A DNA stretch of 64,000 nucleotides, from the NCBI RefSeq assembly GCF_001592105.1, contig NZ_BCWE01000007.1, positions 62,001 to 126,000 of the forward strand, in the 5' to 3' direction. The notes below the pieces were generated by a model, which saw only the letters and a list, made by a program, of their open reading frames with translations, was not told the DNA's origin and did not search any database. The position numbers and the translations under genes are program-made. Below are positions 27,198 through 38,006 of the stretch, one piece after another (position 1 is the first letter of the stretch; each line of letters begins with the position of its first letter). The stretch comes from Desulfolucanica intricata. GTDB lineage: Bacteria > Bacillota > Desulfotomaculia > Desulfotomaculales > Desulfofarciminaceae.

Positions 27198-28382
27198 CTA
27201 TGCTTCTATACCAATTTCTTCATCTGTTAAATAACAGGCCGGGTCAGATTCCCAAAAATCTCCGCTCACGGCTTCAGCACGGGCCCTAAAATTGCCATTG
27301 CAGATACTTAACCAGCGGCAGGAGGCACAGCGCCCCTTTAATAATGGTTTGCGGTCTTTTAGCCCGGCTAAAATGGGGTGAGTCATATCTGTCCAGATCT
27401 CACCGAATTTTCGCTCCCGGACATTTCCAAAGGTATGATTTTGGGTAAATTGATCCGGGTGTACATTGCCGTACCAGTCTACTTCGCCGATTGCAATTCC
27501 GGTACGGTTGCCGCCGTTATGCTGTAGGAGTTCCATTACCTTTTCAGCTCTGGCGGGATCGGATTTTAAAAGCTTTAGGTAGAGATATACTGCATCGGCA
27601 TGATTATCTACAGTAAGGATTTCCTTTTGCAGCCCTCTTTTGTGGAAGTCTAAGGTCCGCTCAATAATTAGGTCTAATGCGGCCCGGGTTTCTGCGTGGG
27701 AAATATCCTGGTCGATCATTTCCTCACCCCGGCCCGAGTAAACCAAGTGATAAAAACATACCCGCGGTATGTTTTCCTTCTCTACTAAATCAAAAATGTC
27801 ATTTAGTTCTTGGTAATTGTGCCTGTTAATAGTAAAGCGCAGACCAACCCTTTGGCCTACCGCAATGCAGTTGCGAATACCTCTTAAGGCAGCTTCAAAG
27901 GCACCTTGGTGGCCGCGAAACCGGTCGTTGTTTTCACCGATTCCGTCTAAACTGATACCAACGTAGCCAACTCCGGCTGCTTTTAATTTTTGGGCAACTT
28001 CACCGGTTATCAGTGTACCGTTGGTAGATACAGTGCTACGAATACCGAACTTTTTGGCGTAAGTTACCAGTTCAAAAAAGTCCGGTCTGATTAAAGGTTC
28101 ACCACCGGAAAAAAGAATCACCGGTACTTTAAAATCAGCCAAATCTTCAATGAATTGTTTGGCCTCAACAGTGTTAAGCTCGCCTTCGTATTTTTTATGA
28201 TCGGAATTGGAATAGCAATGGATGCATTTTAGATTACAGGTGCGGGTGGTATTCCAGACAACGACAGGACCGCGGCCGGCCACTGTACCGTGTACCTGCC
28301 CGCGGGAACCGCTGCTGTAGCGCAGACTGTCTCCGAAATTATCCGAATCGCATAGCAGTTTAGTTATACTGATCACAAGCAT
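27198..28382 (-). CDS. ahbC: Radical SAM heme-pathway protein, AhbC/NirJ1-like
   Basis: 394 residues. The family-like N-terminal extension (ISITKLLCDSDNFGDSLRYS) precedes CNLKCIHC at about residues 50-57. GGEPLIRPDFF follows, with C-terminal SPASM cysteines CASCRWLSICNGNFRARAE. AhbC removes the acetate side chains of 12,18-didecarboxysiroheme to give Fe-coproporphyrin III. Its place between cobA-hemD and hemB matches known ahb clusters. NirJ of heme d1 synthesis is homologous, but no other nir genes are present here. Confidence 0.84.
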   Translation of the reverse strand: MLVISITKLLCDSDNFGDSLRYSSGSRGQVHGTVAGRGPVVVWNTTRTCNLKCIHCYSNSDHKKYEGELNTVEAKQFIEDLADFKVPVILFSGGEPLIRPDFFELVTYAKKFGIRSTVSTNGTLITGEVAQKLKAAGVGYVGISLDGIGENNDRFRGHQGAFEAALRGIRNCIAVGQRVGLRFTINRHNYQELNDIFDLVEKENIPRVCFYHLVYSGRGEEMIDQDISHAETRAALDLIIERTLDFHKRGLQKEILTVDNHADAVYLYLKLLKSDPARAEKVMELLQHNGGNRTGIAIGEVDWYGNVHPDQFTQNHTFGNVRERKFGEIWTDMTHPILAGLKDRKPLLKGRCASCRWLSICNGNFRARAEAVSGDFWESDPACYLTDEEIGIEA

Positions 28383-28407
28383 CCCACACTTTCCATGAGG
28401 TGTATCT

Positions 28408-29928
28408 CTACCCCGTATAATAACTCAATAGTGCCTGTACAAGTCCGTCGATGGTATAATCTTTGGCTTCTATATCTATAGTTAAACCTAATTTCTTGGC
28501 AGTCTCAGAAGTTACCGGCCCGATACTGGCCAAAATAACGCCGCTTAGCAATTCCGCCGGGTTATCGGTATTAAGTAAATTAATAAAATTACGTACGGTT
28601 GAAGAGCTGGTGAAAGTTACTGCTTGAATGTTTTTCTCTTTCAGCATTTGCTTTAACAACTCACTGTTACTATCACCCAAAAGTGTTCTATATGCAGTGA
28701 TCTCAGTCACATCAGCCTGCAACTCTTTTAGTGCTTGCGGCAAAACCTTTCTGGCAATGTCGGCCCTGGCTAAAAGTATTTTTTCGCCGGGAGTCAGCAT
28801 ATCTTTTAGTCCTTCGATTATTTGTTCAGCCCTATATTCACCTGGTACATATTCAACTAAAAGACCGTATTGCTCTAAGGCTTCTCTTGTCTTCGGTCCA
28901 ATGGCACAGAGTTTAACACCTTTTAAATCGCGGATATCTTTTTTATGGAATTTCAGCCTGTTAAAGAAATATTTTACCCCGTTAACACTGGTAAAAATCA
29001 GCCAGTTAAAAGAAGCCAGATTATTAATGGCCTCGTCCATAGGCCTATAATCCCGTGGTGGCTCAATTTTAATGGTAGGAAATTCCCAAGGCTCGCCTCC
29101 GAGGGCTTCAATGGCTTCAGAAAGAACACTGGCCTGCTCTCGGGAACGGGTAACCACAATACGTTTACCGAATAAAGGTTTTTTCTCAAACCAGGATAAC
29201 TTTTCTCTTAGTTTAACAACTTCGCCGACCAAAATAATGGCCGGGTTTTTAAAATCTGCTTCTTTTGCTTTATAAGATATATTTTCCAGAGTCCCTACCA
29301 GTGTGCGCTGTTCAGGACGAGTGCCCCAGCGAATCAATGCCGCGGGTGTATCTGCGGGACGACCGTATTCTTGTAGGCGTGCAGTAATTTTGCTTAAATT
29401 ACCCATACCCATTAAAAATACAAGGGTTCCTGCACCGGTGGCGATTTTATCCCAGGCGATGCCGGAATCTTCTTTTGTAGGATCTTCATTGCCTGTAATA
29501 ATAGCCAGAGTTGAGGTGCAGTCCCGGTGCGTGACCGGAATTCCGGCATAGGCCGGAACTGAAATCGCTGAAGTAATTCCCGGTACAACCTCAAAAGGCA
29601 GATTGTTTTCCACCAGTACTTCAGCTTCTTCTCCTCCTCGGCCGAAAACAAACGGATCTCCACCCTTTAACCTGGCCACTGTTTTACCCTCCCGCGCCAG
29701 ATTTACCAGGAGTTGATTAATCTCTTCCTGCTTTAAGGTGTGCCGGTCGGGGGATTTACCAACATATATAATTTCCGCTCCGGCTTTTGCATAAGTTAGC
29801 AGTCTTGGACTGGCCAGCCGGTCATAAACAATTACGTCAGCTTTTTTAATACATTCCAGGCCTTTAACTGTGATTAACTTTGGGTCACCGGGCCCGGCTC
29901 CGATTAAATATACAATACCTTTATTCAT
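28408..29928 (-). CDS. cobA-hemD: Uroporphyrinogen-III C-methyltransferase / uroporphyrinogen-III synthase fusion
   Basis: 506 residues from [16 protein letters not shown] (AGGAG 10 nt upstream). Residues 1-245 are the SAM-dependent methyltransferase, with [20 protein letters not shown] and [13 protein letters not shown]. Residues 265-506 are the HemD cyclase ([39 protein letters not shown]). The fusion makes precorrin-2 from hydroxymethylbilane and so commits tetrapyrroles to siroheme, corrinoid and Ahb heme. It is separated from hemC by 1 nt, which suggests tight coupling. Confidence 0.95.
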   Translation of the reverse strand: MNKGIVYLIGAGPGDPKLITVKGLECIKKADVIVYDRLASPRLLTYAKAGAEIIYVGKSPDRHTLKQEEINQLLVNLAREGKTVARLKGGDPFVFGRGGEEAEVLVENNLPFEVVPGITSAISVPAYAGIPVTHRDCTSTLAIITGNEDPTKEDSGIAWDKIATGAGTLVFLMGMGNLSKITARLQEYGRPADTPAALIRWGTRPEQRTLVGTLENISYKAKEADFKNPAIILVGEVVKLREKLSWFEKKPLFGKRIVVTRSREQASVLSEAIEALGGEPWEFPTIKIEPPRDYRPMDEAINNLASFNWLIFTSVNGVKYFFNRLKFHKKDIRDLKGVKLCAIGPKTREALEQYGLLVEYVPGEYRAEQIIEGLKDMLTPGEKILLARADIARKVLPQALKELQADVTEITAYRTLLGDSNSELLKQMLKEKNIQAVTFTSSSTVRNFINLLNTDNPAELLSGVILASIGPVTSETAKKLGLTIDIEAKDYTIDGLVQALLSYYTG

Positions 29929-29929
29929 T

Positions 29930-30862
29930 TTAGCAATTCTCCTGTCGTACAACCTGCAATATTTCTCCGGCACCCATTTTAAGCAGGGTTTTGGCCAATC
30001 TTACACCAATTTCACCGGCTTCGCTTACCGTGCCTTCAAGAGATGCCCGGACCATTTGGCGCCCGTCCAGACTGGCCACCAGTCCTTCCAGGCTAAGCCG
30101 GTCCCCTTTTACCTGCCCGTAGGCACCTATAGGAATTTGACACCCACCCTCTAACATTTTTAGCAGAGCACGCTCGGCAGTAATGGCTAATCGGGAAGGT
30201 AAGTGATCTATAGTTTTAACCACTTTGATAATTTCTTCGTCATGCTCACGGATTTCAATACCAATTGAGCCCTGCCCTACTGCAGGCAGGCAAACCTCAA
30301 AGGGAATGCGCTCAGTTATTCTATCCCCTAAACCTAATCTTTGAATACCTGCATAAGCCAGGACGATGGCATCCATTTTTTGCTCTTCCATCTTTTTTAA
30401 ACGGGTTTTCACATTACCCCTGAGATTCACGATATTTAAATCGGGCCGGTAACGAAGAATTTGGGCAGTGCGCCTTAAACTACTGGTTCCCACAACAGCT
30501 CCCGGCGGTAATTGATCTAAAGTGTAGTCTTTAAGTGAAACTAAAATATCCCCCGGGTACTCCCGCTCACAGACAGCACCGATAGTCAGTCCGGTTGGAA
30601 GTTCCGTGGGTATATCTTTCATGCTGTGAACAGCCATGTCAATTTCGCCACGCAGCATGGCAAATTCCAGCTCTTTAGTAAAAAGGCCCTTATCACCAAT
30701 TTTGGCTAGGGCTATATCAAGAATATTATCTCCCTGGGTTTTAATCCCTTTAATACGAAAAGTTAGTTCAGGGTTAAGCCGGCGCAGCCTTTCGATCACC
30801 CAGTTAGTTTGCCAGAGAGCCAACTCACTCTCTCTTGTTCCGACTATAATTTCCTGCCTCAT
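29930..30862 (-). CDS. hemC: Porphobilinogen deaminase (hydroxymethylbilane synthase)
   Basis: A 310-residue enzyme that polymerises four porphobilinogens. It has the dipyrromethane-cofactor cysteine in LEGGCQIPIGAY, and GTRESELALWQ, DMAVHSMKDIPTELP and VVGTSSLRRTAQ. Full length. Weak G-rich SD. It stands between hemA and cobA-hemD. Confidence 0.96.
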   Translation of the reverse strand: MRQEIIVGTRESELALWQTNWVIERLRRLNPELTFRIKGIKTQGDNILDIALAKIGDKGLFTKELEFAMLRGEIDMAVHSMKDIPTELPTGLTIGAVCEREYPGDILVSLKDYTLDQLPPGAVVGTSSLRRTAQILRYRPDLNIVNLRGNVKTRLKKMEEQKMDAIVLAYAGIQRLGLGDRITERIPFEVCLPAVGQGSIGIEIREHDEEIIKVVKTIDHLPSRLAITAERALLKMLEGGCQIPIGAYGQVKGDRLSLEGLVASLDGRQMVRASLEGTVSEAGEIGVRLAKTLLKMGAGEILQVVRQENC

Positions 30863-30882
30863 GAAACGGCCCCCAATCGAAA

Positions 30883-32232
30883 TTACTTACTGCTGTCATT
30901 TGCGGCCGCTGCTAACATTTCTTCATAAAACTTAGAGCTGCTTGGTTTATTTTTGGGGCGTTCACCTTCAACGTCCAAATTAAAAAGATTTTGTAAAATT
31001 TCAGTATATAAATGTCCCTGTGGAGTAGCAGCATATGATTTTAACTGAGTAATGGGATCATGAAGAAGTTGGTTAACAATAGCATTGGCCAAAGTGTTTA
31101 TTATTTTCTTATCGTGTTCAGAGAGTTCGCCCAGGCGGTTTAGGGCTTTCTGTAATTCTTGTTTTCTGATCTCATCGGCTCTGTTCCTTAGTGCTACAAT
31201 AGTTGGTACAACAAACTGGGTAGATAACCATTTCATAAATTCACTAAGATTAGTTTCAATAATATCCTCTGCAGCTAAAGCAGCTTTCTTACGTTCATCT
31301 AAATTGCTGTCTACTACATTTTGGAGGTCATCAACGTCGTACAAAGTAACACCGGGTAATTTGGCAATTTCGGGATCGATGTCCCGGGGGACCGCAATAT
31401 CAATAAGAAAAATTTTTTTGCTGGTCCGCTTGTCCATTACTTTTTGAAATTTATCCAACTTGACTACATAGTGAGAAGCAGCGGTACAACTTATTACTAT
31501 GTCGGCAATTTCCATATATTTATACAGTTCATCAAAAGTAATTGCCCGGCCGTTAAACTGTTTAGCCAGGACTGCCGCACGTTCATGAGAACGATTAGAT
31601 ACAATTACACCTGAAACTCCATTGGCTACCAGGTGTTTGGCTGTAAGTTCACTCATTTTTCCGGCACCGATAATTAATACCGACCTACCGTCAAGGTTTC
31701 CCAAGTTTTGCTTTGCTAATTCAACTGCTGTATAACTGATGGATACGGCATGTTTGTCAATACCGGTTTCACTGCGCACTTTTTTACCCACAGCAAGAGC
31801 TTGTTGAAATAAAGTATTAATAACTCTGTTTGTAGCACCATATTTAAGAGCCAACTCATAGGCGTTTTTAACCTGTCCAAGAATTTGGGTTTCTCCGAGA
31901 ATCATTGAATCAAGTCCCGCAGCTACTCTGAATAGATGTCGGATGGTATCGTACAAAGCATGCGAATAGGTATAATTTTTTATTTCAAAAATATCTACCC
32001 CGGACCGATCGGATAAAAATTTCCAAATAGCATTTATTCCATCATCCAGTTCTACAGTTGCTGCATAGATTTCGGTACGGTTGCAGGTAGATAAAATCAC
32101 ACATCCGTCAATGCCCGGAAAGGAATTAAGCTGGGCCAGGGATTCTTTTATTGAGCTTTCAGAAAAGGACAGTTTCTCTCTAATTTCAACCGGAGCTGTC
32201 CTGTGATTCACTCCTACTACGATAATAAGCAT
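30883..32232 (-). CDS. hemA: Glutamyl-tRNA reductase
   Basis: About 449 residues from [20 protein letters not shown] (AAAGGAG 10 nt upstream). The catalytic cysteine is in [12 protein letters not shown], the NADPH-binding domain in [17 protein letters not shown], and the C-terminal dimerisation helix bundle begins near residue 330. It makes glutamate-1-semialdehyde from Glu-tRNA, the entry to the C5 tetrapyrrole route. It overlaps the preceding siroheme gene by about 46 nt. Confidence 0.96.
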   Translation of the reverse strand: MLIIVVGVNHRTAPVEIREKLSFSESSIKESLAQLNSFPGIDGCVILSTCNRTEIYAATVELDDGINAIWKFLSDRSGVDIFEIKNYTYSHALYDTIRHLFRVAAGLDSMILGETQILGQVKNAYELALKYGATNRVINTLFQQALAVGKKVRSETGIDKHAVSISYTAVELAKQNLGNLDGRSVLIIGAGKMSELTAKHLVANGVSGVIVSNRSHERAAVLAKQFNGRAITFDELYKYMEIADIVISCTAASHYVVKLDKFQKVMDKRTSKKIFLIDIAVPRDIDPEIAKLPGVTLYDVDDLQNVVDSNLDERKKAALAAEDIIETNLSEFMKWLSTQFVVPTIVALRNRADEIRKQELQKALNRLGELSEHDKKIINTLANAIVNQLLHDPITQLKSYAATPQGHLYTEILQNLFNLDVEGERPKNKPSSSKFYEEMLAAAANDSSK

Positions 32233-32848
32233 TTTTGACCAGCTCCTTTGCCCGGTCATACTGACCTTCTCTTAATAACTGCATTACTTCATCATCAGTC
32301 ATTTGCTTTAACACATCATACTTTTGTTCCGGTTCCGATATATTCTTAATTACTTTTAATCTTAATTCACCTATCAAATCCAAAACATCACCGTACTCCA
32401 CGGGATACTGTTTTTCAAGTTCCTCACGGATACGGCGTGCAAACATCGGGCTTTTTCCGTCTGTAGAAATTGCAATGCTGAAGGAACCGCGGCGCACCTG
32501 TGCAGGAACAAAAAAATTGCCGTTAGGCGGGTCATCAACAACGTTAATCAGGATATTTCTAGCAAAACAATCCTGTGCCACCTTCCGGTTAATATAATCG
32601 TTATTTGTAGCTCCAATTACAAGAAATGCTCCCGCAAGATCGGAGGTTTCGTAGTTTCCCTGTCTATATTCCACTTGTCCTGAAGCTGATAATTCTGTAA
32701 GATATGGTGTTAACTCCGGGCTAACTACAGTTACCCGGGCCCCGCATTCAAGTAACGAGACAACTTTCCTTTCGGCTACTTTGCCGCCACCTATAACCAG
32801 GCATTTGCGACCGGAAAGTCTTACTGATATTGGATAACACCTTTCCAT
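32186..32848 (-). CDS. Precorrin-2 dehydrogenase (siroheme synthase N-terminal type)
   Basis: About 220 residues. A Rossmann motif [18 protein letters not shown] is followed by the siroheme-synthase signature [20 protein letters not shown] and a helical C-terminal part. It oxidises precorrin-2 to sirohydrochlorin. Iron insertion would need this same protein (Met8-like) or a separate chelatase not seen here. The start [11 protein letters not shown] (32848) is chosen for its AGGA upstream. An ATG 14 codons earlier exists, but it lacks an SD. Confidence 0.88.
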   Translation of the reverse strand: MERCYPISVRLSGRKCLVIGGGKVAERKVVSLLECGARVTVVSPELTPYLTELSASGQVEYRQGNYETSDLAGAFLVIGATNNDYINRKVAQDCFARNILINVVDDPPNGNFFVPAQVRRGSFSIAISTDGKSPMFARRIREELEKQYPVEYGDVLDLIGELRLKVIKNISEPEQKYDVLKQMTDDEVMQLLREGQYDRAKELVKNAYYRSRSESQDSSG

Positions 32849-32939
32849 GGTCTCATTCCTAACTATGTGAATTAGATATCTATTCGACATGATAACAAAA
32901 AATGCTACCTATTGGCAACTTTTTTTATTGGAAAGATGA

Positions 32940-33911
32940 TTAAAATTTTCTGAACCTAATAAATTCAGCTGCTAAATCTAATGTAGCTTTCACCTGCTTA
33001 TCAGGTAGTTTTGCTAACTGTATTTTAGCTTTGTTAATATATTTTTCGGCGATATCAAAAGAATATTCTATGCCACCACATTCTTTAATTATATCAATAG
33101 CTTCAAACACTTCATTCTCAGATTTATCTTTTTTGGTTATCAATTTTTTTAATCTTTCCTTCTTCGGACTGTTATTTAAAGCATAAATTACAGGTAAGGT
33201 AATAATTCCCTGGTGTAAATCTCCACCAATCGGTTTACCCAGTTTCCGCTGGTCTGCTACCATATCCAGAATATCATCAGTAATTTGAAAAGCCATACCG
33301 GTATAATGCCCGTACCTTTTTAATGGTAGATAAATTTCTTTGGGTGCTCCACAGGCTGCGGCTCCCAACTGACAGCTGGCTGAAATTAAAAGTGCAGTTT
33401 TACGCTTTATCCGGTAAAAATAGTCCTTTAGGTATTGATTTACATTGTATGAGGATGAAATTTGCTGTATTTCACCTTCGGACATCATTACGCTGGTATC
33501 CGCCATTACCCGGGAAACGATAGGTTCCTTATAAGTCGAAATTAAAATAAGTGATTTTGCTAATAAATAATCACCGATATGAACAGCAATTTTGTTGCCC
33601 CACTTTGCCTTAACAGTAGGTAATCCCCGGCGAGTCACGGAGTCATCCACCACATCATCATGAACTAAGGTAGCCATATGAATTAACTCCAAAGCAACTG
33701 CCAGAGGTAAAAGCTTTTTTAAACTATAATTATAGAATTTCCCACCAAGAAGACAAAAAGCCGGTCGCAGCCGTTTCCCCCCGGCGTTTAAGAGATGGGT
33801 GGAGGCTTCGGTTATTAGTGCGTCAGGTGCTTTTACGACTTCGTGTAGCTCTTTTTCTACAATTTTTAGATCATCTTTTATTTCATTAAAAAGACCTAAT
33901 ATTTGACGCAT
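32940..33911 (-). CDS. Polyprenyl (probably heptaprenyl) diphosphate synthase component II
   Basis: 323 residues of the trans-prenyltransferase family. It has GGKRLRPAFCLLGG, the first aspartate-rich motif MATLVHDDVVDDSVTRRG and the second QITDDILDMVAD. It elongates isoprenoid chains, most likely for menaquinone. Position at the head of the heme operon would link quinone and heme supply. Chain length cannot be read safely from sequence. Confidence 0.9.
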   Translation of the reverse strand: MRQILGLFNEIKDDLKIVEKELHEVVKAPDALITEASTHLLNAGGKRLRPAFCLLGGKFYNYSLKKLLPLAVALELIHMATLVHDDVVDDSVTRRGLPTVKAKWGNKIAVHIGDYLLAKSLILISTYKEPIVSRVMADTSVMMSEGEIQQISSSYNVNQYLKDYFYRIKRKTALLISASCQLGAAACGAPKEIYLPLKRYGHYTGMAFQITDDILDMVADQRKLGKPIGGDLHQGIITLPVIYALNNSPKKERLKKLITKKDKSENEVFEAIDIIKECGGIEYSFDIAEKYINKAKIQLAKLPDKQVKATLDLAAEFIRFRKF

Positions 33912-34053
33912 TCCTTCACCTACTAATAATTAATCCTGTTAGACACAGTTATAGGTTTTAAAACACACCTAAAAAATATTCGCTGGCAATAGAGAAAATC
34001 CTCCTTGCCTGAGTTATTTCGTTTAACCTTTTATCTAGATCTACTGTTAAGAT

Positions 34054-35691
34054 TTAAAGCATCGGTGATAACAATCGTGCTCCTGATTCCTTGAATTTAG
34101 TCCAAAGAGATCTGTTTAAAAATTCTTCATAGGTAATTTGACGGCTATCTAAAATATCTGCAGCAAAGTCATTTTCTAATCGCTTGACTACAGCCTGGTC
34201 ATAAATTAGTGCATTTACTTCAAAATTTAAGTTAAAACTTCGCATATCCATATTTGCTGTACCCACCGAGGCGACCACTCCGTCAACCAGGAGAATTTTT
34301 GCATGAACAAATCCTTTTTCATATAAAAAGACTTTCACCCCGGCTTCCAATACTTCTTGTATATAGGACATAGAAGCCCAGTAAACTATCCGCTTATCGG
34401 GTTTAGCCGGAAAAATTATACTAACATCTATTCCGCTTAAAGCAGCAGTTTTAAGGGCCATCAAAATACTTTCATCGGGCACAAAATATGGGGTGGTGAT
34501 GTAAATACTTTCGCGGGCAGAGGTAATAGTGGTAAAATATACTTGCTGAATGCTGGCCCAGTTTGAATCCGGTCCACTGGAGGCAATTTGTATAGGTTGA
34601 TAACCATACCACTCGTGTTCAGGAAAATACCTGGGAGAGACGAACTTATTTTCCGTGGCAAAATGCCAATCCAGGAGGAAGATACGCTGTAAAAATGAAA
34701 CTGCTTCACCTTTTATTTGTAAATGTGTGTCTCTCCAAAAACCTAATTGTCCTTTACTTAAATAATCATCTCCAATATTGAGACCACCCACAAAACCAAT
34801 CTTACCGTCAACAATCAATATTTTTCTATGATTTCGATAATTAATACTGCTGTGGAATAATGGGAACTTTACAGGCAAAAAAGCAGCACACTCTACTCCG
34901 GCACTTTTTAGTGGTTCCAGAAACGCTTTATTAAGCTTACGACTGCCAACTGAGTCGTAAAGAATTCTTACCCTCACTCCTTCCCGGGCTTTTTTAATTA
35001 ATAACTCTTGAATTTTATAGCCAATATTATCCGGTTGTATGATGTAATATTCTAAATGAATGTGGTGTTCGGCTTTTGAAATTGCCTCAATAATTGCTGA
35101 AAAGGTTTCTTCTCCGTTTGTTAGCACTTTAGATTTATTATTTATAGTAAATGGCTCTTGAGAATTATTTAGAATAAGATTAACTAATTTTTTTTTGGCA
35201 TAAATATTCCGATCGATAGAATGTTCCGGACCTTCCAACATTTTTAATTGATTATCCAGGACTGTTTTTAATAATAATACCTCATCAGCCTGCAGGTGGT
35301 GGCGTACTTTTTTTCTTTTTCGTGGTTTGCGGCCAATAAATATATATAATATAAAGCCTAAAACAGGAAAGGCCAGCAATACTACAAGCCAGGCTATTGA
35401 TCGTGCAGGAGAGCGATTTTCTAAAATTATTAAAATTCCGATCAAGAAAATTGATAAACCAAAAAAAACAACAATAATTTCAGATACCAATTTCCAAAAG
35501 CCTGCCTTGTCAGATTTTGTAGCCGCTGTAGTTTGGGCGGCTGTATAACCGGAACCGGTTTCTGACTGTGTTACTAATAGTGAATTTTCGCTCGAACTGT
35601 TAAGATTATAAGCAAAACCATATTGATATTCTAAGGCAAGCAAAATAAAAAGAAAAATAACGACAAAAAGAAACTGTTTAGAATTTCTCAT
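34054..35691 (-). CDS. cls: Cardiolipin synthase (phospholipase D family)
   Basis: About 545 residues. Two HKD-type motifs are visible, HRKILIVDGKIGFVGG and HAKILLVDGVVASVGTANMD, each with the usual asparagine/glycine context. The N-terminus has one hydrophobic segment (FLFVVIFLFILLALEYQYGF), a Ser/Thr-rich stretch of about 45 residues, then two more membrane helices (IIVVFFGLSIFLIGILII and IAWLVVLLAFPVLGFILYIF). It is membrane bound and condenses phosphatidylglycerols to cardiolipin. The extra N-terminal signal-like segment before the usual two helices is longer than in many family members. The ATG at 35691 has GGTGAG close upstream. Confidence 0.9.
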   Translation of the reverse strand: MRNSKQFLFVVIFLFILLALEYQYGFAYNLNSSSENSLLVTQSETGSGYTAAQTTAATKSDKAGFWKLVSEIIVVFFGLSIFLIGILIILENRSPARSIAWLVVLLAFPVLGFILYIFIGRKPRKRKKVRHHLQADEVLLLKTVLDNQLKMLEGPEHSIDRNIYAKKKLVNLILNNSQEPFTINNKSKVLTNGEETFSAIIEAISKAEHHIHLEYYIIQPDNIGYKIQELLIKKAREGVRVRILYDSVGSRKLNKAFLEPLKSAGVECAAFLPVKFPLFHSSINYRNHRKILIVDGKIGFVGGLNIGDDYLSKGQLGFWRDTHLQIKGEAVSFLQRIFLLDWHFATENKFVSPRYFPEHEWYGYQPIQIASSGPDSNWASIQQVYFTTITSARESIYITTPYFVPDESILMALKTAALSGIDVSIIFPAKPDKRIVYWASMSYIQEVLEAGVKVFLYEKGFVHAKILLVDGVVASVGTANMDMRSFNLNFEVNALIYDQAVVKRLENDFAADILDSRQITYEEFLNRSLWTKFKESGARLLSPML

Positions 35692-35756
35692 TGACTCACC
35701 ACTGTGCAATTTTTAATAGAGAACAATCCTTCACTAAAATAGTATCATCTAACGTC

Positions 35757-36968
35757 TTATTCAGCCTCTGTATTGGCTATTATTTTTTCAAATAATTCAC
35801 TGGCATATTGATATAACTGATCTTTTTCCGGTTTAAGTTTTTCCATACACAGCTTACCGGACTCATTATTTTGAAGAGCTATATTTAAACATAGTTTTAA
35901 AATTTCTTTGAGACAATACTGGGCAGCGAGAACACCATAAGTTAAAAAAGAAACTACTTCTTGGTGTGAAAGATTAAAAGCTTGGGGGTTTAGTTTCATA
36001 TCTTCGGCTAAAAGGGCTAAGGCTTTTGGATCCCGGGACATGGCCAGCATGAATTCTTCTGCCAAATCTTTATCAAGCATAAAATCGGCAAACTTTATCC
36101 ATAGGTGTTCCCCTCCGGGGCCGTTTATGCATCGTATAATCACATCAGCTGCTGCGGCTGCTGCTTCATAGGTGGCTGCCTGAAGAACTAATTTACTCCG
36201 TAAAGAAAGGGTTTTTGCTTGTCCTTTTATGGTTAATTCCCCTTCATTGTCTTTTTCACCGGCTTTAATTTTTTTGTAGGTTTCAAGCAGCCAAATTAAC
36301 TCATCGAGATCACCCGTTAAAGGTTGCCATTTATTAAATGCAGATCGCAGGTAATTGGCCAATGCTAAATGGTGACCTTCAGCTAATAAACCTTCAACAA
36401 CTTCGTCACGATCAGGATAATATTCTAATTGCATGTAATTTTGATGATTTAGTTTTCTACACAATAGTTCTATTAATGTTAGTCTTTCCTTTACGGGTAG
36501 GGGAGCTTCTGCAACTGAACTTAATCTTTTAATAAACCAGGGTCTTGTACTAATAAATTCCGGAACTTCTTGCAGCAGAAGAATTCCAGCCTGCACACAA
36601 ATTTTAATACTGTCCCCCTGGGCTGCTTCGAAAATATCTTCTTTTAGGGTATCAATTAAATCTTTAAAGTGCTCGCCAATAATTTTTATTGCTGCTCCTG
36701 CTTGTCTCGGGGCACCTCTTAGACCACTTTTCAATAATTCCGCAGCAATTTCGGGCTTTAGCACATTCAAAAATTTTACTTGTTTATCTATAGCAGAAAC
36801 CCAAAAAAGCCCGATAAGGGATTGATTATTAAATATATTTTCTACTGAATCAATTTCTTTTAAAATATCCTGGAGTTCAAATATATTAATCTGAGTATTG
36901 CCATTTCCAATAAAATAATTTTTAAGTATATCCAAAGTATGGCTATCAAGTTCTTTGCTCAAGGGCAT
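35757..36968 (-). CDS. Hypothetical all-helical protein, 403 aa
   Basis: A soluble, leucine- and alanine-rich protein that looks helical throughout, with repeating amphipathic helices reminiscent of HEAT/armadillo-like folds. There is no signal peptide, membrane segment or catalytic motif. I do not recognise it. The gene stands alone between cls and spoVT. The next gene on the same strand (spoVT) is 234 nt away, with a terminator between. Confidence 0.55.
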   Translation of the reverse strand: MPLSKELDSHTLDILKNYFIGNGNTQINIFELQDILKEIDSVENIFNNQSLIGLFWVSAIDKQVKFLNVLKPEIAAELLKSGLRGAPRQAGAAIKIIGEHFKDLIDTLKEDIFEAAQGDSIKICVQAGILLLQEVPEFISTRPWFIKRLSSVAEAPLPVKERLTLIELLCRKLNHQNYMQLEYYPDRDEVVEGLLAEGHHLALANYLRSAFNKWQPLTGDLDELIWLLETYKKIKAGEKDNEGELTIKGQAKTLSLRSKLVLQAATYEAAAAAADVIIRCINGPGGEHLWIKFADFMLDKDLAEEFMLAMSRDPKALALLAEDMKLNPQAFNLSHQEVVSFLTYGVLAAQYCLKEILKLCLNIALQNNESGKLCMEKLKPEKDQLYQYASELFEKIIANTEAE

Positions 36969-37089
36969 TTCATCTCCTTAAAAAGTACTGCACTAAGAAT
37001 ATAACTTTATTAAATACTACAGTTATATTGTTATTCCTGCTTTTTAGCATTAATATACTGTTTTATTAATAATAACTTATTTATAAAAA

Positions 37090-37128
37090 AATAAAACACC
37101 GGTAACATTTTTGTCACGGTGTTTTTTT
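37090..37128. terminator. Hairpin terminator between spoVT and the helical protein gene
   Basis: AAAACACCG...CGGTGTTTT with T-runs on both strands, able to end transcription in either direction. Confidence 0.75.
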
Positions 37129-37175
37129 ATGATATAAATTGTTTTAGTGAGAGATACTGACAGAGGGGCGCTAAA

Positions 37176-37200
37176 CCCCAGGAAATCCTCTCCTGGGGTT
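37176..37200 (-). terminator. Hairpin directly after spoVT
   Basis: ACCCCAGGA and TCCTGGGGT pair around a 7-nt loop, touching the spoVT stop codon. There is no T-run on the minus strand, so it may stabilise the 3' end. The terminator at 37090 would then finish the transcript. Confidence 0.55.
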
Positions 37201-37201
37201 A

Positions 37202-37720
37202 TTAATCTAATTGCTTTGCTAAGAAATTTGCAGCGGTTTTTGTAAGATTAATTTCTAAATTTCCCATTTCTTCTTCTGCGATCATAATAATTCCGCCAAC
37301 GGAATGATTATTTAGCCTAATTGGAGTAACTAGGATATGGGAAATATTTTCACCACCTTCAATAATTGCCTTATTAGATTCTAATGCCGGTTCATTACCC
37401 TTAATCAATTCTTGAATATCCTCAGAAAGCTCCTTATTTAAAAATTGTTTACTGGATGCACCTGCTGCGGCAATAATATTTTCTTCATCACAAATAAATG
37501 TCTTTTTTCCCAATGACTCAAAAAGTGAAGCTGCATATTCCTTGGCATATTTACTTAAATCTTGAATTGGTTCATATTTTTTTAAAATTACTTTGCCTTT
37601 GCCATCAACAAACACTTCTAGCGGATCGGCGTTGTTTATTCTTAAAGTGCGTCTAATTTCTTTGGGTATTACCACTCTACCTAAATCGTCGATTCTTCGA
37701 ACGACTCCAGTTGCTTTCAT
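37202..37720 (-). CDS. spoVT: Stage V sporulation protein T
   Basis: A 172-residue transcription factor. The N-terminal AbrB-like swapped-hairpin DNA-binding domain (MKATGVVRRIDDLGRVVIPK) is followed by a GAF-like domain from about residue 55 to 170. SpoVT acts in forespores under sigma G and tunes late sporulation genes. Its presence supports that the organism sporulates. A GGAGG-like SD lies upstream. An A/T-rich 286-bp region separates it from the divergent coat gene and should hold both promoters. Confidence 0.93.
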   Translation of the reverse strand: MKATGVVRRIDDLGRVVIPKEIRRTLRINNADPLEVFVDGKGKVILKKYEPIQDLSKYAKEYAASLFESLGKKTFICDEENIIAAAGASSKQFLNKELSEDIQELIKGNEPALESNKAIIEGGENISHILVTPIRLNNHSVGGIIMIAEEEMGNLEINLTKTAANFLAKQLD

Positions 37721-38006
37721 ATTTTTAAACCTCCAAAAAGTTAGTAATTAAAAATTAATTAATTCAAAAGTTTATAATTAATTTACTCAATTTTGAGTAA
37801 AAGATACCTAAATAATTTGTAAAATTCTATTTTTGCATTAGAAATATTTAGTGACAAATGTAAATGTGAGATGTCATGTTAATTTATTACATACTTACTT
37901 TTATAAGGTTTAATTATGATGTTCTTTTGTTGAATAAGTTTATAGTGCTAAGTACAAAATATTCCCTGAAGTATTAAAAATATTGCTCAAGGGGGATTAT
38001 AAAAAA
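37721..38006. other. Divergent promoter region between spoVT and the coat gene
   Basis: A/T-rich, with no ORF. It should contain promoters for both genes, possibly recognised by sporulation sigma factors. I could not fix convincing -35/-10 pairs by eye. Confidence 0.35.
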
